64,000 nt of DNA. Source: JANQIO01 sp043585095 (GTDB lineage Bacteria > Pseudomonadota > Gammaproteobacteria > Pseudomonadales > Halieaceae). The notes under the pieces are model-generated. The model saw nothing but the letters and a program-made list of their open reading frames with translations. It was not told the origin of the DNA and made no database searches. Shown piece after piece: positions 35,420 through 43,673 of the stretch; position 1 is the stretch's first letter; every line of letters starts with the position of its first letter. The translations under genes were made by a program, and so were the position numbers. Location: positions 744,001-808,000 of the forward strand of contig CP121321.1 of assembly GCA_043585095.1 (NCBI GenBank). Reading direction: 5' to 3'.

Positions 35420-36084
35420 CGCTCCCGATCCTCGAGTTCACCGGTACCCAGGAAGAGCGCCACCAGGGTGACGGCAATAGACAGTAGGGCGGCGGTTTCA
35501 ATGGCAAGAATCAGGTTGCCCGCGTGCTGGATGGGCAGGTCCAGTAAATGATCGCGCAGTGCCAGAGTGGCAGCCCCGATGGAGAGGTAGACAAGGACTC
35601 CCAGGGTGGCCAGGGGCCAGAGGCGTCTTTCCAGGCGCGCCAGATAGCGATCCCGGCCCGACAGCAGCGCGAGAATCCCGGCCCCGGCGAGCAGCGCACC
35701 GGCCTGGAACGCGCCGCCGGGACGGCTGGACCCGGCCCACAGTAAATAGATTGCGACCAGCACCAGCACCGGCAGTAACAGGGATGCGAGCTCGCGTAGC
35801 ACACCACCCACAGGGCTTCCCTTCCTGGGCGGCGGCAGGGGGGCCAGGCAGCGGACGCCAACCAGTGCGATCACCAGCACCACTAATTCCAGCAGCGTGT
35901 CGTAGCCTCGGAAGTTAAGCAGCACCGCGGTCACCGGGTGACTGACGCCGCTGTCTTGTAGGGCTTTTGCAATGTGCGATGGCGTGTCCAGGGCAGGCGT
36001 CACGGGTTGGGCGAGCGTCCAGACCAGCACCGCGGCCAGGGCCGACAGTGAAAGCACAAGCAATGCCTGGGAAAACCGATTCAC
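35416..36084 (-). CDS. MnhB-type subunit with N-terminal MbhE-like domain
   Basis: 222 aa. The first about 90 residues (MNRFSQALLVLSL to NFRGYDTLLELVVLVIALVG) match the hydrogenase-subunit MbhE-like segment that forms the end of MrpA in standard systems; the rest (LLPVLVLVAIYLLWAG, PGGAFQAGALLAGAGILALLSG) is MnhB/MrpB. So part of MrpA is fused to MrpB here. Overlaps of 4 bp on both sides show coupling. Confidence 0.87.
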   Translation of the reverse strand: MNRFSQALLVLSLSALAAVLVWTLAQPVTPALDTPSHIAKALQDSGVSHPVTAVLLNFRGYDTLLELVVLVIALVGVRCLAPLPPPRKGSPVGGVLRELASLLLPVLVLVAIYLLWAGSSRPGGAFQAGALLAGAGILALLSGRDRYLARLERRLWPLATLGVLVYLSIGAATLALRDHLLDLPIQHAGNLILAIETAALLSIAVTLVALFLGTGELEDRER

Positions 36085-36350
36085 GGCTGATCCTCATCGC
36101 GGCCGCGCAGCCTCGCCACGGCAGCCATTAGCAGCGCACCGGTCAGTCCAGCGCCTATGGCCGCTTCAGCGAGCGCCACGTCCGGTGCGGCCAGCCGCAT
36201 CCACGCAAGGGCGAGTAGCATGCCGAAGGTGACGAAAAAGACCACCGCCGGAAACAGGGCAGGGGTATAGAGCGTGCGCCAGGCTGTGAACAGCAGTGCG
36301 ATAGCCAGAAAAATGTCCGGCGCAGGTGGCAGCAGGCTTAGCGCTGCCAT
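36081..36350 (-). CDS. MbhD-like (DUF4040) antiporter subunit
   Basis: 89 aa, three hydrophobic helices including PALFPAVVFFVTFGMLLALAW and APDVALAEAAIGAGLTGALL; the DVALAEAAIG motif is the signature of the MbhD/DUF4040 domain that in standard Mrp lies in the C-terminal part of MrpA. The start lies 13 bp inside mrpG and the end overlaps the MnhB gene by 4 bp. Confidence 0.87.
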   Translation of the reverse strand: MAALSLLPPAPDIFLAIALLFTAWRTLYTPALFPAVVFFVTFGMLLALAWMRLAAPDVALAEAAIGAGLTGALLMAAVARLRGRDEDQP

Positions 36351-36628
36351 GGCTCTACTCCCCGCCGCAGCGCTGCCCGGGCAATCACGTGGGATACCGT
36401 GGCACTGGCCAGTAGTACCAGAATCCAGATCAGAAACAGTTTAGCCGCCACGGTCGCCGAACCTGCTTCCAGCGCCAGACCCAGAAGCAGGAACCTTAGC
36501 CCGACGTTGTCGGCCTTGGTGAGCGCGTGCAGGCGGGTGTGCACATCCGGAAAGCGCAACAGGCCGACTGTGCCGGCGAGGAAAAACAACGCGCCCAGTG
36601 CTTGAGCTGCCAGGGCCAGCAGGTTCAT
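36338..36628 (-). CDS. mrpG: Mrp/Mnh antiporter subunit G
   Basis: 96 aa. The MrpG core GLLRFPDVHTRLHALTKADNVG is typical and complete, between the first and second of three membrane helices. It overlaps mrpF by 4 bp and the MbhD-like gene by 13 bp. Confidence 0.93.
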   Translation of the reverse strand: MNLLALAAQALGALFFLAGTVGLLRFPDVHTRLHALTKADNVGLRFLLLGLALEAGSATVAAKLFLIWILVLLASATVSHVIARAALRRGVEPWQR

Positions 36629-36900
36629 TCGTCGTCCCCCTGGGGTTGCCAGACCCGACGCACGAACGCCACAGCGGTGATCGCCGCCAGCAGTGCGAAC
36701 ACCAGCGCCACATCGCGCAACGCGGGCATATTCTGGGTATCGGCCTCAATGGCGAGCAAGGCCACGGCGGTAGTGCCAAAGAGCTGCGTACTTAACATGC
36801 GATCTGCGGGAGTGGGACCCGCGAGCACGCGCCATAGACCAGCGAGCAGATTAGCCAGCAAAAAAAGCGCCAGTGCGGTGTGTACTTGATCGGGGTTCAT
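36625..36900 (-). CDS. mrpF: Mrp/Mnh antiporter subunit F
   Basis: 91 aa from the ATG giving MNPDQVHTAL; this ATG shares ATGA with the mrpE stop. The MrpF pattern is visible: WRVLAGPTPADRMLSTQLFGTT and a conserved acidic residue region (IEADTQNMPALRDVALVFALL). Three membrane helices. Confidence 0.92.
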   Translation of the reverse strand: MNPDQVHTALALFLLANLLAGLWRVLAGPTPADRMLSTQLFGTTAVALLAIEADTQNMPALRDVALVFALLAAITAVAFVRRVWQPQGDDE

Positions 36901-37379
36901 GCCGGGAACACCCGAGCGAGGCGCCACTCCAGTCCGGCCAGCGCGGCTTTGTGACCACCATTCTTGTCAAGAACGTGAACCCGGATCGTGTCGTCATCAA
37001 TCTCGACGCTGAGGGTGCCGGGGGTCAGGGAGATGCTGTTAAGGAAAAGTACCCGCGGCAAGCCTGCCGGTAGTGATGTCTGGTAAGCCACAAGCGCCGG
37101 TGCCAGCCGTATCTGTGGCGCCAGGGCGCGCCGGGCAACGTCGATCGCGCCCTGCACGGAATGCCAGATGAAATACCCGATAAATCCCGGCACCGGAAGC
37201 GGCCGGAAAGCCACGGGCGGCAGCAGGGCGAGGCTTAACCAGGTGGTTGCCAGCACGGCGGGCACCCCCAGGATCCAGCTTGCTGGTTCGAAGCCGGCAA
37301 GCACCCCCCAAAGAAGCGCATACAGGACGGCGCGAAAGCCGCCTGCGCGAAAGAGTACGACACTGGAAGCAGTGGACAC
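36897..37379 (-). CDS. mrpE: Mrp/Mnh antiporter subunit E
   Basis: 160 aa, first gene of the operon. MrpE features: membrane helices at the N-terminus, GYFIWHSVQGAIDVARRALAP in the middle and SISLTPGTLSVEIDDDTIRVHVLD toward the C-terminus. Starts with GTG; no clear promoter was found in the 80 bp between it and the decayed dnaE fragment. Together the operon (E-F-G-MbhD-MbhE/B-C-D-D'-short NuoL-like) would form a split Mrp complex exporting Na+ or K+ against protons. Confidence 0.9.
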   Translation of the reverse strand: MSTASSVVLFRAGGFRAVLYALLWGVLAGFEPASWILGVPAVLATTWLSLALLPPVAFRPLPVPGFIGYFIWHSVQGAIDVARRALAPQIRLAPALVAYQTSLPAGLPRVLFLNSISLTPGTLSVEIDDDTIRVHVLDKNGGHKAALAGLEWRLARVFPA

Positions 37380-37462
37380 GTCAGTTCATAGGCACAAAGG
37401 GATGAGCAATTAGCATAGACTGCGCCGCGACCGCAGGTCAAAACGCCCGCTATGCGCAGCCC

Positions 37463-37731
37463 GTGAGGGCGAAAGCGATAGCCGAGTTACGCTCCCGGGC
37501 GCCGACCTCACGATTGAAGTGGCCTGGGACATGGTCGATGAGGCGTTTGCAGAGCATTGCTGGAGTCAGCCAAAGCCCGGTTGCGATTCTGTACAAGCAG
37601 TCAGTAACCCTGGCGCTCCTTACCCTTGGCGAGCGCTGGCGTATCTGCCCCGGCACCTGATCAACGCTTTTCAGGATTGCTGCGGCAACGACGCGGTATC
37701 GCTGGATTACAGTCGGACCGCACACAATTGA
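37463..37731 (+). pseudogene. Decayed 3' fragment of dnaE
   Basis: A degraded copy of the last 85-95 codons of dnaE. One frame reads DLTIEVAWDMVDEAFAEH, a second reads LTLGERWRICPG, and the first frame returns with DCCGNDAVSLDYSRTAHN and a TGA, exactly the C-terminus of the intact DnaE. Small deletions and frameshifts separate these pieces, so no functional product is expected. A weaker match before the core (RAKAIAELRSRA against RANSVRSLEQAR) suggests that the duplication began somewhat further 5'. Confidence 0.93.
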
Positions 37732-37784
37732 GGCTGCCCTGAGCAGGATCAATTTTCAACACTGACAAATCCCTGCGTTTCCCT
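37504..37784 (+). repeat. Direct repeat copy B: decayed dnaE 3' end plus flank
   Basis: Partner of the repeat at 29569-29873. The matching blocks are 37528-37544, 37623-37647, 37672-37701 and GCGTTTCCCT at 37775-37784. The flank similarity after the stop means that the duplicated unit included non-coding sequence, and it ends 11 bp before the frdC start. Confidence 0.93.
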
Positions 37785-37789
37785 ACTAT
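37762..37789 (+). promoter_or_regulatory. Candidate sigma-70 promoter for frdCAB
   Basis: CTGACA (37762-37767), a 16 bp spacer and TACTAT (37784-37789) make a good match to a vegetative promoter. The transcript would start about at 37796, the first base of the frdC GTG, so the mRNA would be leaderless or nearly so. The equivalent place after the intact dnaE (CTGGCC and TGATCC) has lost the match. Judged by eye only. Confidence 0.4.
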
Positions 37790-37795
37790 GAAGTA

Positions 37796-38521
37796 GTGAC
37801 GCAAACCGCCCTGAAAATCTCCCGTGGCACCGCTTGGCTAGACCTGCTGCAAGGCGCGTCGGGTCTTGTGCTGGTGCTGTTCATGTGGGTGCATATGTTT
37901 CTGGTGTCCAGCATTTTGCTGGGCAAGGATGCGATGTATGTCGTGACCCGCATGTTGGAAGGGGAGTACTTCTTTGGCAAGGCCTACCCTGCGCTGGTGA
38001 GCGGCGTTGCCGTCGGCGTGCTGTTGATATTCCTGCTGCACGCTCTGGTTGCGATGTGGAAGCTTCCCGGCAGTTATCGCGAGTACCGCGTTTTTTGGCA
38101 ACACGGGCGCCGATTTCGGCATAGTGATACCTGGCTGTGGTTGGTGCAGGTCGTTACCGGGCTGGTGCTGATGTTTACGGCAACTATCCATCTCTACGAA
38201 ATGATCATGCACCCTGCGGCCATCGGTCCGCATGCATCCTCGGCGCGTGTCGTCGGGGGCGGTATGTGGCTGTTGGACCTGATTCTGATGTTTGCCGTTG
38301 AGGTCCATGCGGGTGTTGGAATTTATCGCTTGATACTGAAGTGGGATTTGTTCGGGCTCACGCGCCGTCGCCTGGCTTTGCGCAAGGTAGTGACCGGCAT
38401 TGTTGTGTTCTATCTGGCACTGGGTGCAGCGACCTTTACGGCCTACGTGAAAATTGGCATGGAACCCGCCGTGCAGGCAGGTGAACGCTACGTGCCCAGC
38501 TGGGAGCGCGAGGCGCACTGA
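37796..38521 (+). CDS. frdC: Di-heme cytochrome b subunit of fumarate reductase/succinate dehydrogenase (Wolinella type)
   Basis: 241 aa, five membrane helices. Four histidines at 33, 82, 132 and 171 match the heme ligands H44, H93, H143 and H182 of Wolinella succinogenes FrdC with a constant offset of 11. Glutamates at 55 and 169 match Glu C66 (menaquinol site) and Glu C180 (E-pathway) at the same offset. This is strong evidence for a di-heme (B-type) quinone-linked enzyme. GTG start; its stop overlaps the frdA ATG (TGATG). Confidence 0.93.
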   Translation: MTQTALKISRGTAWLDLLQGASGLVLVLFMWVHMFLVSSILLGKDAMYVVTRMLEGEYFFGKAYPALVSGVAVGVLLIFLLHALVAMWKLPGSYREYRVFWQHGRRFRHSDTWLWLVQVVTGLVLMFTATIHLYEMIMHPAAIGPHASSARVVGGGMWLLDLILMFAVEVHAGVGIYRLILKWDLFGLTRRRLALRKVVTGIVVFYLALGAATFTAYVKIGMEPAVQAGERYVPSWEREAH

Positions 38522-40533
38522 TGGAAATTATTCATACAGATGTTCTGGTTATCGGCGGCGGCCTGGCGGGCCTGCGCGTGGCCATCGGGGCCAAGCGTCG
38601 CGGCCAACAAGCGATTGTGCTCAGCCTGGTACCGCCGAAGCGATCCCATTCGGCTGCCGCCCAGGGTGGCATGCAGGCCAGCCTTGCTAACAGCCTGAAG
38701 GGATTTGGCGACAACGAAGACGTCCACTTCGCCGATACCGTGCGCGGCAGCGACTGGGGTGCTGACCAACAGGTTGTGCGCATGTTTACCCACGTGGCGC
38801 CCAAAGCGGTGCGCGAGCTCGCAGCGTGGGGTGTACCGTGGAATCGCGTCAGCCGCGGCGCGCGGCGGGCCGTGATCAATGGCGAAGAGCAACAGCTACA
38901 GGAGTTCGACGAGGCCCATGGGCTGATCGACGCCCGCGACTTCGGCGGCACGCATAAATGGCGCACCTGCTACGTTGCCGACGGTACTGGGCACTCCATG
39001 CTGTACGCCATGAGCGACCAGGCGGTGGCCCAGGATATTCCCGTTCACGAACGCTGCGAGGCGCTGGCCTTGATACACGACGGAGAGCGTTGTCAGGGCG
39101 CAATTGTTCGCGACCTGATCGACGGCTCACTGCGCGCCTACGTGGCGAAAGCAACCTGTATCGCTACCGGAGGGTTTGGGCGCATCTATCGCGTGTCGAC
39201 TAACGCGATAATCAACGAAGGGATTGGTGCCGCTATCGCGCTGGAAACCGGTTTGGCGCGACTGGGCAATATGGAAGCCGTGCAGTTTCATCCGACCGGC
39301 ATTTTCCCGGCGGGGATTCTTGTCACAGAAGGTTGCAGAGGCGACGGCGGGCTATTGCTGGACGGCGATGAGTATCGCTTTATGCCCGACTATGAACCCG
39401 AGAAGCGCGAGCTGGCCTCCCGCGATGTAGTGTCTCGCTGTATGGAGCGACGCATGGCTGAGGGCAAAGCAGCGCGCACCCGCTTTGGTGAGCACCTTTG
39501 GCTGGATATCCGCTTGCTCGGTCGCAGTCACATCGATAGCAGACTGCGGGAAGTGCGTGAAATCTGCGAATACTTTCTCGGTATAGACCCCGCCAAAGAA
39601 CTTATCCCGGTGCGACCTGCACAGCACTACTCTATGGGCGGTATTCGCACCGATTTCCGCGGCGAAAGTCCCACGCTAAAAGGGCTGTTTTCCGCAGGCG
39701 AGGCCGCGTGCTGGGATATGCACGGTTTTAATCGCCTGGGCGGTAACTCGGTGGCTGAAACGGTAGTGGCGGGCATGCTGGTAGGTGAATACATCGCAGA
39801 TTTCTGCGAAAGCGACGCCAGTGAGCTCACCTTGTCGACTGCGTTGCTGCGCGACTGCAGCCGCAAGGTGGCCACAGAGCTTGCAGGCATCGCATCGAAC
39901 GAGGGTGGCGAGAATCCGTACGCACTGATGCGAGAAATGCAGGAGACCATGACGAATAAGGTTGGCATTTTTCGTAGCGGTGAACGGCTGGCGGCGGCCG
40001 GTACCGACTTGAAAGCATTGCTGCGTAGAGCGGATAAGATCGGGCTGCGCAGTCAGGCGCGCGGCACCAATCCCGAGCTTGTGGCAGCGTATCGGGTTCG
40101 CAAAATGCTAAAGCTGGCGCTCTGCGTCAGTGAAGGAGCTCTGGCTAGAACCGAGAGTCGCGGTGCCCATTTCCGAGAAGATTTTCCGCGCCGCAACGAC
40201 GCCCAGTGGCTCAGTCGCAGTCTCGCGTCCTGGCAGGGCGACATAGATGAAGGCGTTAGCCTGGAGTATGAACCCCTTGACGTCACCTCCATGGAGCTGC
40301 CGCCGGGCTGGCGCGGCTACGGCGAGGCGAATCACATCGAGCACCCAGACTCCGCTAATCGCAATGATGAAGTTGAGGCGGCGCGACGGAGCGCGGTCGA
40401 CCGCTATGCTTTGCAGCAGTCTTTGCTGCCGTTTGAGGCGCTATTGCCGCTGCGTTTCCGGGGTCGAAACGAACGCCTGGCACCCGATGCCGGTGATGCT
40501 CTCACCAGCGAGGAAGTCGACGCCAGTGCCTGA
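38521..40533 (+). CDS. frdA: Fumarate reductase/succinate dehydrogenase flavoprotein
   Basis: 670 aa. FAD-binding IGGGLAGLRVA at 11-21, covalent-FAD histidine H43 in RSHSAAAQGGMQASL, and the substrate loop HPTGIFPAGILVTEGCRGDG with the QFHP motif. RPAQHYSMGGIRTD and HGFNRLGGNS complete the active-site signature. Like the Wolinella FrdA in its H43 position and length. Catalyses fumarate/succinate interconversion on the cytoplasmic side, coupled to quinone through FrdC. Confidence 0.95.
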   Translation: MEIIHTDVLVIGGGLAGLRVAIGAKRRGQQAIVLSLVPPKRSHSAAAQGGMQASLANSLKGFGDNEDVHFADTVRGSDWGADQQVVRMFTHVAPKAVRELAAWGVPWNRVSRGARRAVINGEEQQLQEFDEAHGLIDARDFGGTHKWRTCYVADGTGHSMLYAMSDQAVAQDIPVHERCEALALIHDGERCQGAIVRDLIDGSLRAYVAKATCIATGGFGRIYRVSTNAIINEGIGAAIALETGLARLGNMEAVQFHPTGIFPAGILVTEGCRGDGGLLLDGDEYRFMPDYEPEKRELASRDVVSRCMERRMAEGKAARTRFGEHLWLDIRLLGRSHIDSRLREVREICEYFLGIDPAKELIPVRPAQHYSMGGIRTDFRGESPTLKGLFSAGEAACWDMHGFNRLGGNSVAETVVAGMLVGEYIADFCESDASELTLSTALLRDCSRKVATELAGIASNEGGENPYALMREMQETMTNKVGIFRSGERLAAAGTDLKALLRRADKIGLRSQARGTNPELVAAYRVRKMLKLALCVSEGALARTESRGAHFREDFPRRNDAQWLSRSLASWQGDIDEGVSLEYEPLDVTSMELPPGWRGYGEANHIEHPDSANRNDEVEAARRSAVDRYALQQSLLPFEALLPLRFRGRNERLAPDAGDALTSEEVDASA

Positions 40534-41269
40534 GTTAATTGCCAGCAGTCGCCGTCGACTTGAGTTCAGAATCCTGCGCTGTAATCCGCAAGCGGAGGAT
40601 AAAACCGCTGCCTTCCAAACCTTTTTTTTGGAGGAGGCAGACGCGATGACGCTGTACATCGCGTTGACCGAGCTCCGCGAGGTTCAGGACCCCAGCTTAC
40701 AGTTTGATTTTGTCTGTCGCGCCGGGATTTGTGGTAGCTGCGGCATGCTAATCAACGGCAAGCCGGGCTTGGCCTGCCGCACTCTGACGGCAGATTTACC
40801 TGATCTTGTTACGCTTGCACCTTTGCCGGCGTTTGAATTGATTGGCGACCTGTCGGTCAATACCGGTCGCTGGATGCGGGGTATGAGCGAGCGGCTTGAA
40901 ACCTGGGTGCATCTGTCCGCAAGCGATCCCGATCTGGATGCGGTGGAAGCGCCCATGGAGCCCGAGTTGGCTCAGGAACTGTATGAGCAGGAGCGCTGCA
41001 TTGAGTGCGGATGCTGTATCGCAGCTTGCGGTACCGCGTTGATGCGCGAGGACTTCGTCGGTGCGGTTGGTCTTAACAAATTGGCGCGGCTGCGGCTGGA
41101 CCCCCGCGATCCTCGCGACGACGCTGCCTTCTATGAACTGGTGGGCGACGATCGTGGGGTCTTCGGCTGTATGAGCCTGCTGGGCTGCGAGGACAGCTGC
41201 CCCAAGGATTTGAGCCTGGGCACGCAGATTGCCTGGTTGCGTAGGCGGATGCTCAAAGCGGCGCTTTAG
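40526..41269 (+). CDS. frdB: Fumarate reductase/succinate dehydrogenase iron-sulphur subunit
   Basis: 247 aa from a GTG that overlaps the end of frdA by 8 bp; the frame is open 93 codons upstream inside frdA but unrelated. [2Fe-2S] cysteines C64, C69, C72 and C84 (CRAGICGSCG, LAC); the second half has CIECGCCIAAC (158-168) and C215, C221 and C225 (FGCMSLLGCEDSCPKD) for the [4Fe-4S] and [3Fe-4S] clusters. An AGGAAG lies 10 bp upstream. Confidence 0.94.
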   Translation: MPELIASSRRRLEFRILRCNPQAEDKTAAFQTFFLEEADAMTLYIALTELREVQDPSLQFDFVCRAGICGSCGMLINGKPGLACRTLTADLPDLVTLAPLPAFELIGDLSVNTGRWMRGMSERLETWVHLSASDPDLDAVEAPMEPELAQELYEQERCIECGCCIAACGTALMREDFVGAVGLNKLARLRLDPRDPRDDAAFYELVGDDRGVFGCMSLLGCEDSCPKDLSLGTQIAWLRRRMLKAAL

Positions 41270-41373
41270 CGGCAGAATGCCCTCCCGTCAGGGCCGGCTA
41301 CGCCGTCTCTAGCCGTGCTACAGCACAGCGTGTAGACTGATGGGTTCATAAAAACAAAGACGCGTCCTCCCGC

Positions 41374-42321
41374 ATGAATCCCAATTTTCTGGATTTTGAG
41401 CAGCCCATCGCCGAACTCGAAGTGAAAATCGAGGAACTGCAGCTGGTCGGCTCAGACAATGACATCAACATTGGCGAAGAAATCAACAAGCTGAGAGAGA
41501 AGAGCCAGCGGCTAACCGAAAAGATCTTCACCAACTTGAGCGCCTGGGACATCGTTAAAGTTGCCAGGCATCCCAAGCGTCCTTACACGCTCGATTATAT
41601 TCCACGCGTCTTTACTGAGTTCGATGAACTTCACGGTGATCGCCACTTCGCCGACGATAGCGCTATCGTGGGTGGTATGGCGCGCCTGGGCGGTCAGCCG
41701 GTGATGGTAATAGGCCAGGAGAAGGGCCGCAGCGTGCAGGACAAAGTGGCACGCAACTTTGGTATGCCGAAGCCAGAAGGCTACCGAAAAGCTCTGCGAC
41801 TGATGCAGATGGCAGAGCGTTTTGGGCTACCAGTTATCACTTTAATTGACACCCCCGGAGCCTATCCCGGCATTGATTCGGAGGAGCGCGGCATCTCTGA
41901 AGCTATCGCGCAAAATCTCGCGGTGATGTCGCGTTTGCGGACTCCGATTATCTCCATCGTGATTGGTGAGGGCAGCTCCGGTGGTGCGCTGGGTATCGGT
42001 GTGGGTGATCACCTGGCGATGCTGCAGTACGCCACGTATTTCGTAATCTCCCCTGAAGGCTGCGCCAACATCATCTGGAAAACCTCAGAGAAGGCGCCCG
42101 AAGCGGCGCAGGCTATGGGCGTCACCTCCAGCTTTTTGCAGGATCTTGGCATTGTTGACGCCACCATCGAAGAGCCCCTTGGCGGTGCACACCGTGATAC
42201 GGATCTGATGGCTGAGCGTTTGCAGGCGCACTTGCTCACCGAGTTAGAGCGGCTTAACGACCAGCCTATGGAAGAGATGCTGGAGGCGCGCTATCAGCGT
42301 CTGCTCTCCTACGGTAACTAA
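41374..42321 (+). CDS. accA: Acetyl-CoA carboxylase carboxyltransferase subunit alpha
   Basis: 315 aa, normal length. The N-terminal helix FLDFEQPIAELEVKIEEL, the TLIDTPGAYPGIDSEERG loop and the GEGSSGGALGIGVGDHL oxyanion segment are conserved. First committed step of fatty-acid synthesis with AccB/C/D encoded elsewhere. In relatives it directly follows dnaE; here the antiporter island, dnaE fragment and frdCAB lie between. Confidence 0.97.
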   Translation: MNPNFLDFEQPIAELEVKIEELQLVGSDNDINIGEEINKLREKSQRLTEKIFTNLSAWDIVKVARHPKRPYTLDYIPRVFTEFDELHGDRHFADDSAIVGGMARLGGQPVMVIGQEKGRSVQDKVARNFGMPKPEGYRKALRLMQMAERFGLPVITLIDTPGAYPGIDSEERGISEAIAQNLAVMSRLRTPIISIVIGEGSSGGALGIGVGDHLAMLQYATYFVISPEGCANIIWKTSEKAPEAAQAMGVTSSFLQDLGIVDATIEEPLGGAHRDTDLMAERLQAHLLTELERLNDQPMEEMLEARYQRLLSYGN

Positions 42322-42350
42322 ACGCTTCGGTGTATTAAGGTCCCGCCGCA

Positions 42351-43673
42351 GTGTCTGACGTGCTGCAGCCAGAAGGTCTATTGCCTACCCTGTCGCCCTG
42401 GCTGGATGCGCCGCAATGGTGGCTGGGCTTAAGTGGCGGCGTTGACTCCACGGTTTTACTTCATGTTCTCGTCACGCTGGGGCGCGAGCAGGCCTTGCCG
42501 CCGCTGCGTGCGCTCCATATTGACCATCAACTCCACCACGATTCATCCGTATGGTCCGCCGAGTGCGAAACACTCTGCCGTGATTTAGGGGTGCCCCTGG
42601 ACATCCGGCGGGTGCAGGTCGACGCGCAGGGCGAGGGCCTGGAAGCCGCGGCGCGGCAGTCTCGCTACGCCTGCTTTGAATCTGCGCTGTGCCAGGGCGA
42701 TCTGCTGCTGTTGGGCCACCATCTGGACGATCAGGTTGAGACGTTTTTTCTGCGTCTGATGCGCGGCGCCGGTGCCAGGGGGCTGGCGGGTATGCCAGCA
42801 TCTCGTGCGCTGGGGCTGGGCACTCTGCTGCGCCCTTTGCTGGCAAACCGGCGCACCGCCATTTTGGCCTATGCGCGCGCCCACGGCCTGAGCTGGCAGG
42901 AAGATAGCAGCAATGCTGAAACCGACCAGGACCGAAACTATTTGCGTCAGTCAGTGCTGCCGGAACTGGCAGCGCGATGGCCTGAGTACCGCAGCAGCGT
43001 GCAGCGCAGCCAGCGCGCCTTGCTGTCGACTGAACGGGACCTGTTGACCGCGGACTTTGCGGCCATCGGCGCGGCGCGAACCCACGAAAGCTCGGTTTTG
43101 AGTCTGGCGGCGCTGCCGACCTCTGACCCTGATCGGGTGGCGAGGCTGTTGAGGCGCTGGCTGGAGGAGTCAGGACTGGCATCGCCACCGGCAGATCGTC
43201 TGCTGGAGTTTTCCCGCCAGCTCAGTGCCGCCAAAGCCGACCGGCAGCCTCGACTTGATGGGGATGGTTACAGCCTGCGCCGTTACCGGAATCAGTTGCA
43301 CCGGATTTTTACGGTGATCGTTCCCGACGTCAGCCTGCGCCTGTTGCCGGGTGAATCACTGGTGATTCAAGGCCTGGGAGAACTGCGTGCAGATGTCACA
43401 GATGCGGGCGGGCTGCGGGCGCCAACCTCCGGGGGATGGAGCATACGTTGGCGCCAGGGCGGAGAGCGCTGCCAGCCGCAGGGACGAGCCGCCAGCCAGT
43501 CTCTGAAAAAGCTGTTACAAGAACAGGGTCTGCCGCCCTGGGAGCGTGATCGCGTGCCCCTGCTTTACAACGGAGATGTGCTCGCCGCGGTCGCCGGGCT
43601 GTGGTTGTGTGAAGGGCAGCTCACTGCGCCCGGTGAGCCCGGCTACAGCGTGCATTGGCAGCCCGCAGGCTGA
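42351..43673 (+). CDS. tilS: tRNA(Ile)-lysidine synthetase
   Basis: 440 aa, starts with GTG. PP-loop ATPase motif LSGGVDST near residue 26 and HIDHQLHHDS; HHLDDQVETFFLRLMRGAG and RNYLRQSVLPEL follow. A C-terminal substrate-binding domain ends in GYSVHWQ. Modifies the CAU anticodon of tRNA-Ile so that it reads AUA. Follows accA in the usual order. Confidence 0.95.
   Translation: MSDVLQPEGLLPTLSPWLDAPQWWLGLSGGVDSTVLLHVLVTLGREQALPPLRALHIDHQLHHDSSVWSAECETLCRDLGVPLDIRRVQVDAQGEGLEAAARQSRYACFESALCQGDLLLLGHHLDDQVETFFLRLMRGAGARGLAGMPASRALGLGTLLRPLLANRRTAILAYARAHGLSWQEDSSNAETDQDRNYLRQSVLPELAARWPEYRSSVQRSQRALLSTERDLLTADFAAIGAARTHESSVLSLAALPTSDPDRVARLLRRWLEESGLASPPADRLLEFSRQLSAAKADRQPRLDGDGYSLRRYRNQLHRIFTVIVPDVSLRLLPGESLVIQGLGELRADVTDAGGLRAPTSGGWSIRWRQGGERCQPQGRAASQSLKKLLQEQGLPPWERDRVPLLYNGDVLAAVAGLWLCEGQLTAPGEPGYSVHWQPAG

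Noticed and set aside
35127..35507. N-terminal extension of the second MrpD-type protein
   Set aside because: Arg-rich reading of mrpC in another frame; the ATG at 35126 sits in an ATGA overlap as in the rest of the operon.
29874..37460. Transposon or integrative element
   Set aside because: No transposase, integrase, terminal inverted repeats or tRNA attachment site is visible; the bracket is the dnaE duplication.
37519..37731. Short intact frame ending like DnaE
   Set aside because: Only one reading of a frameshifted dnaE remnant; annotated as a pseudogene instead.
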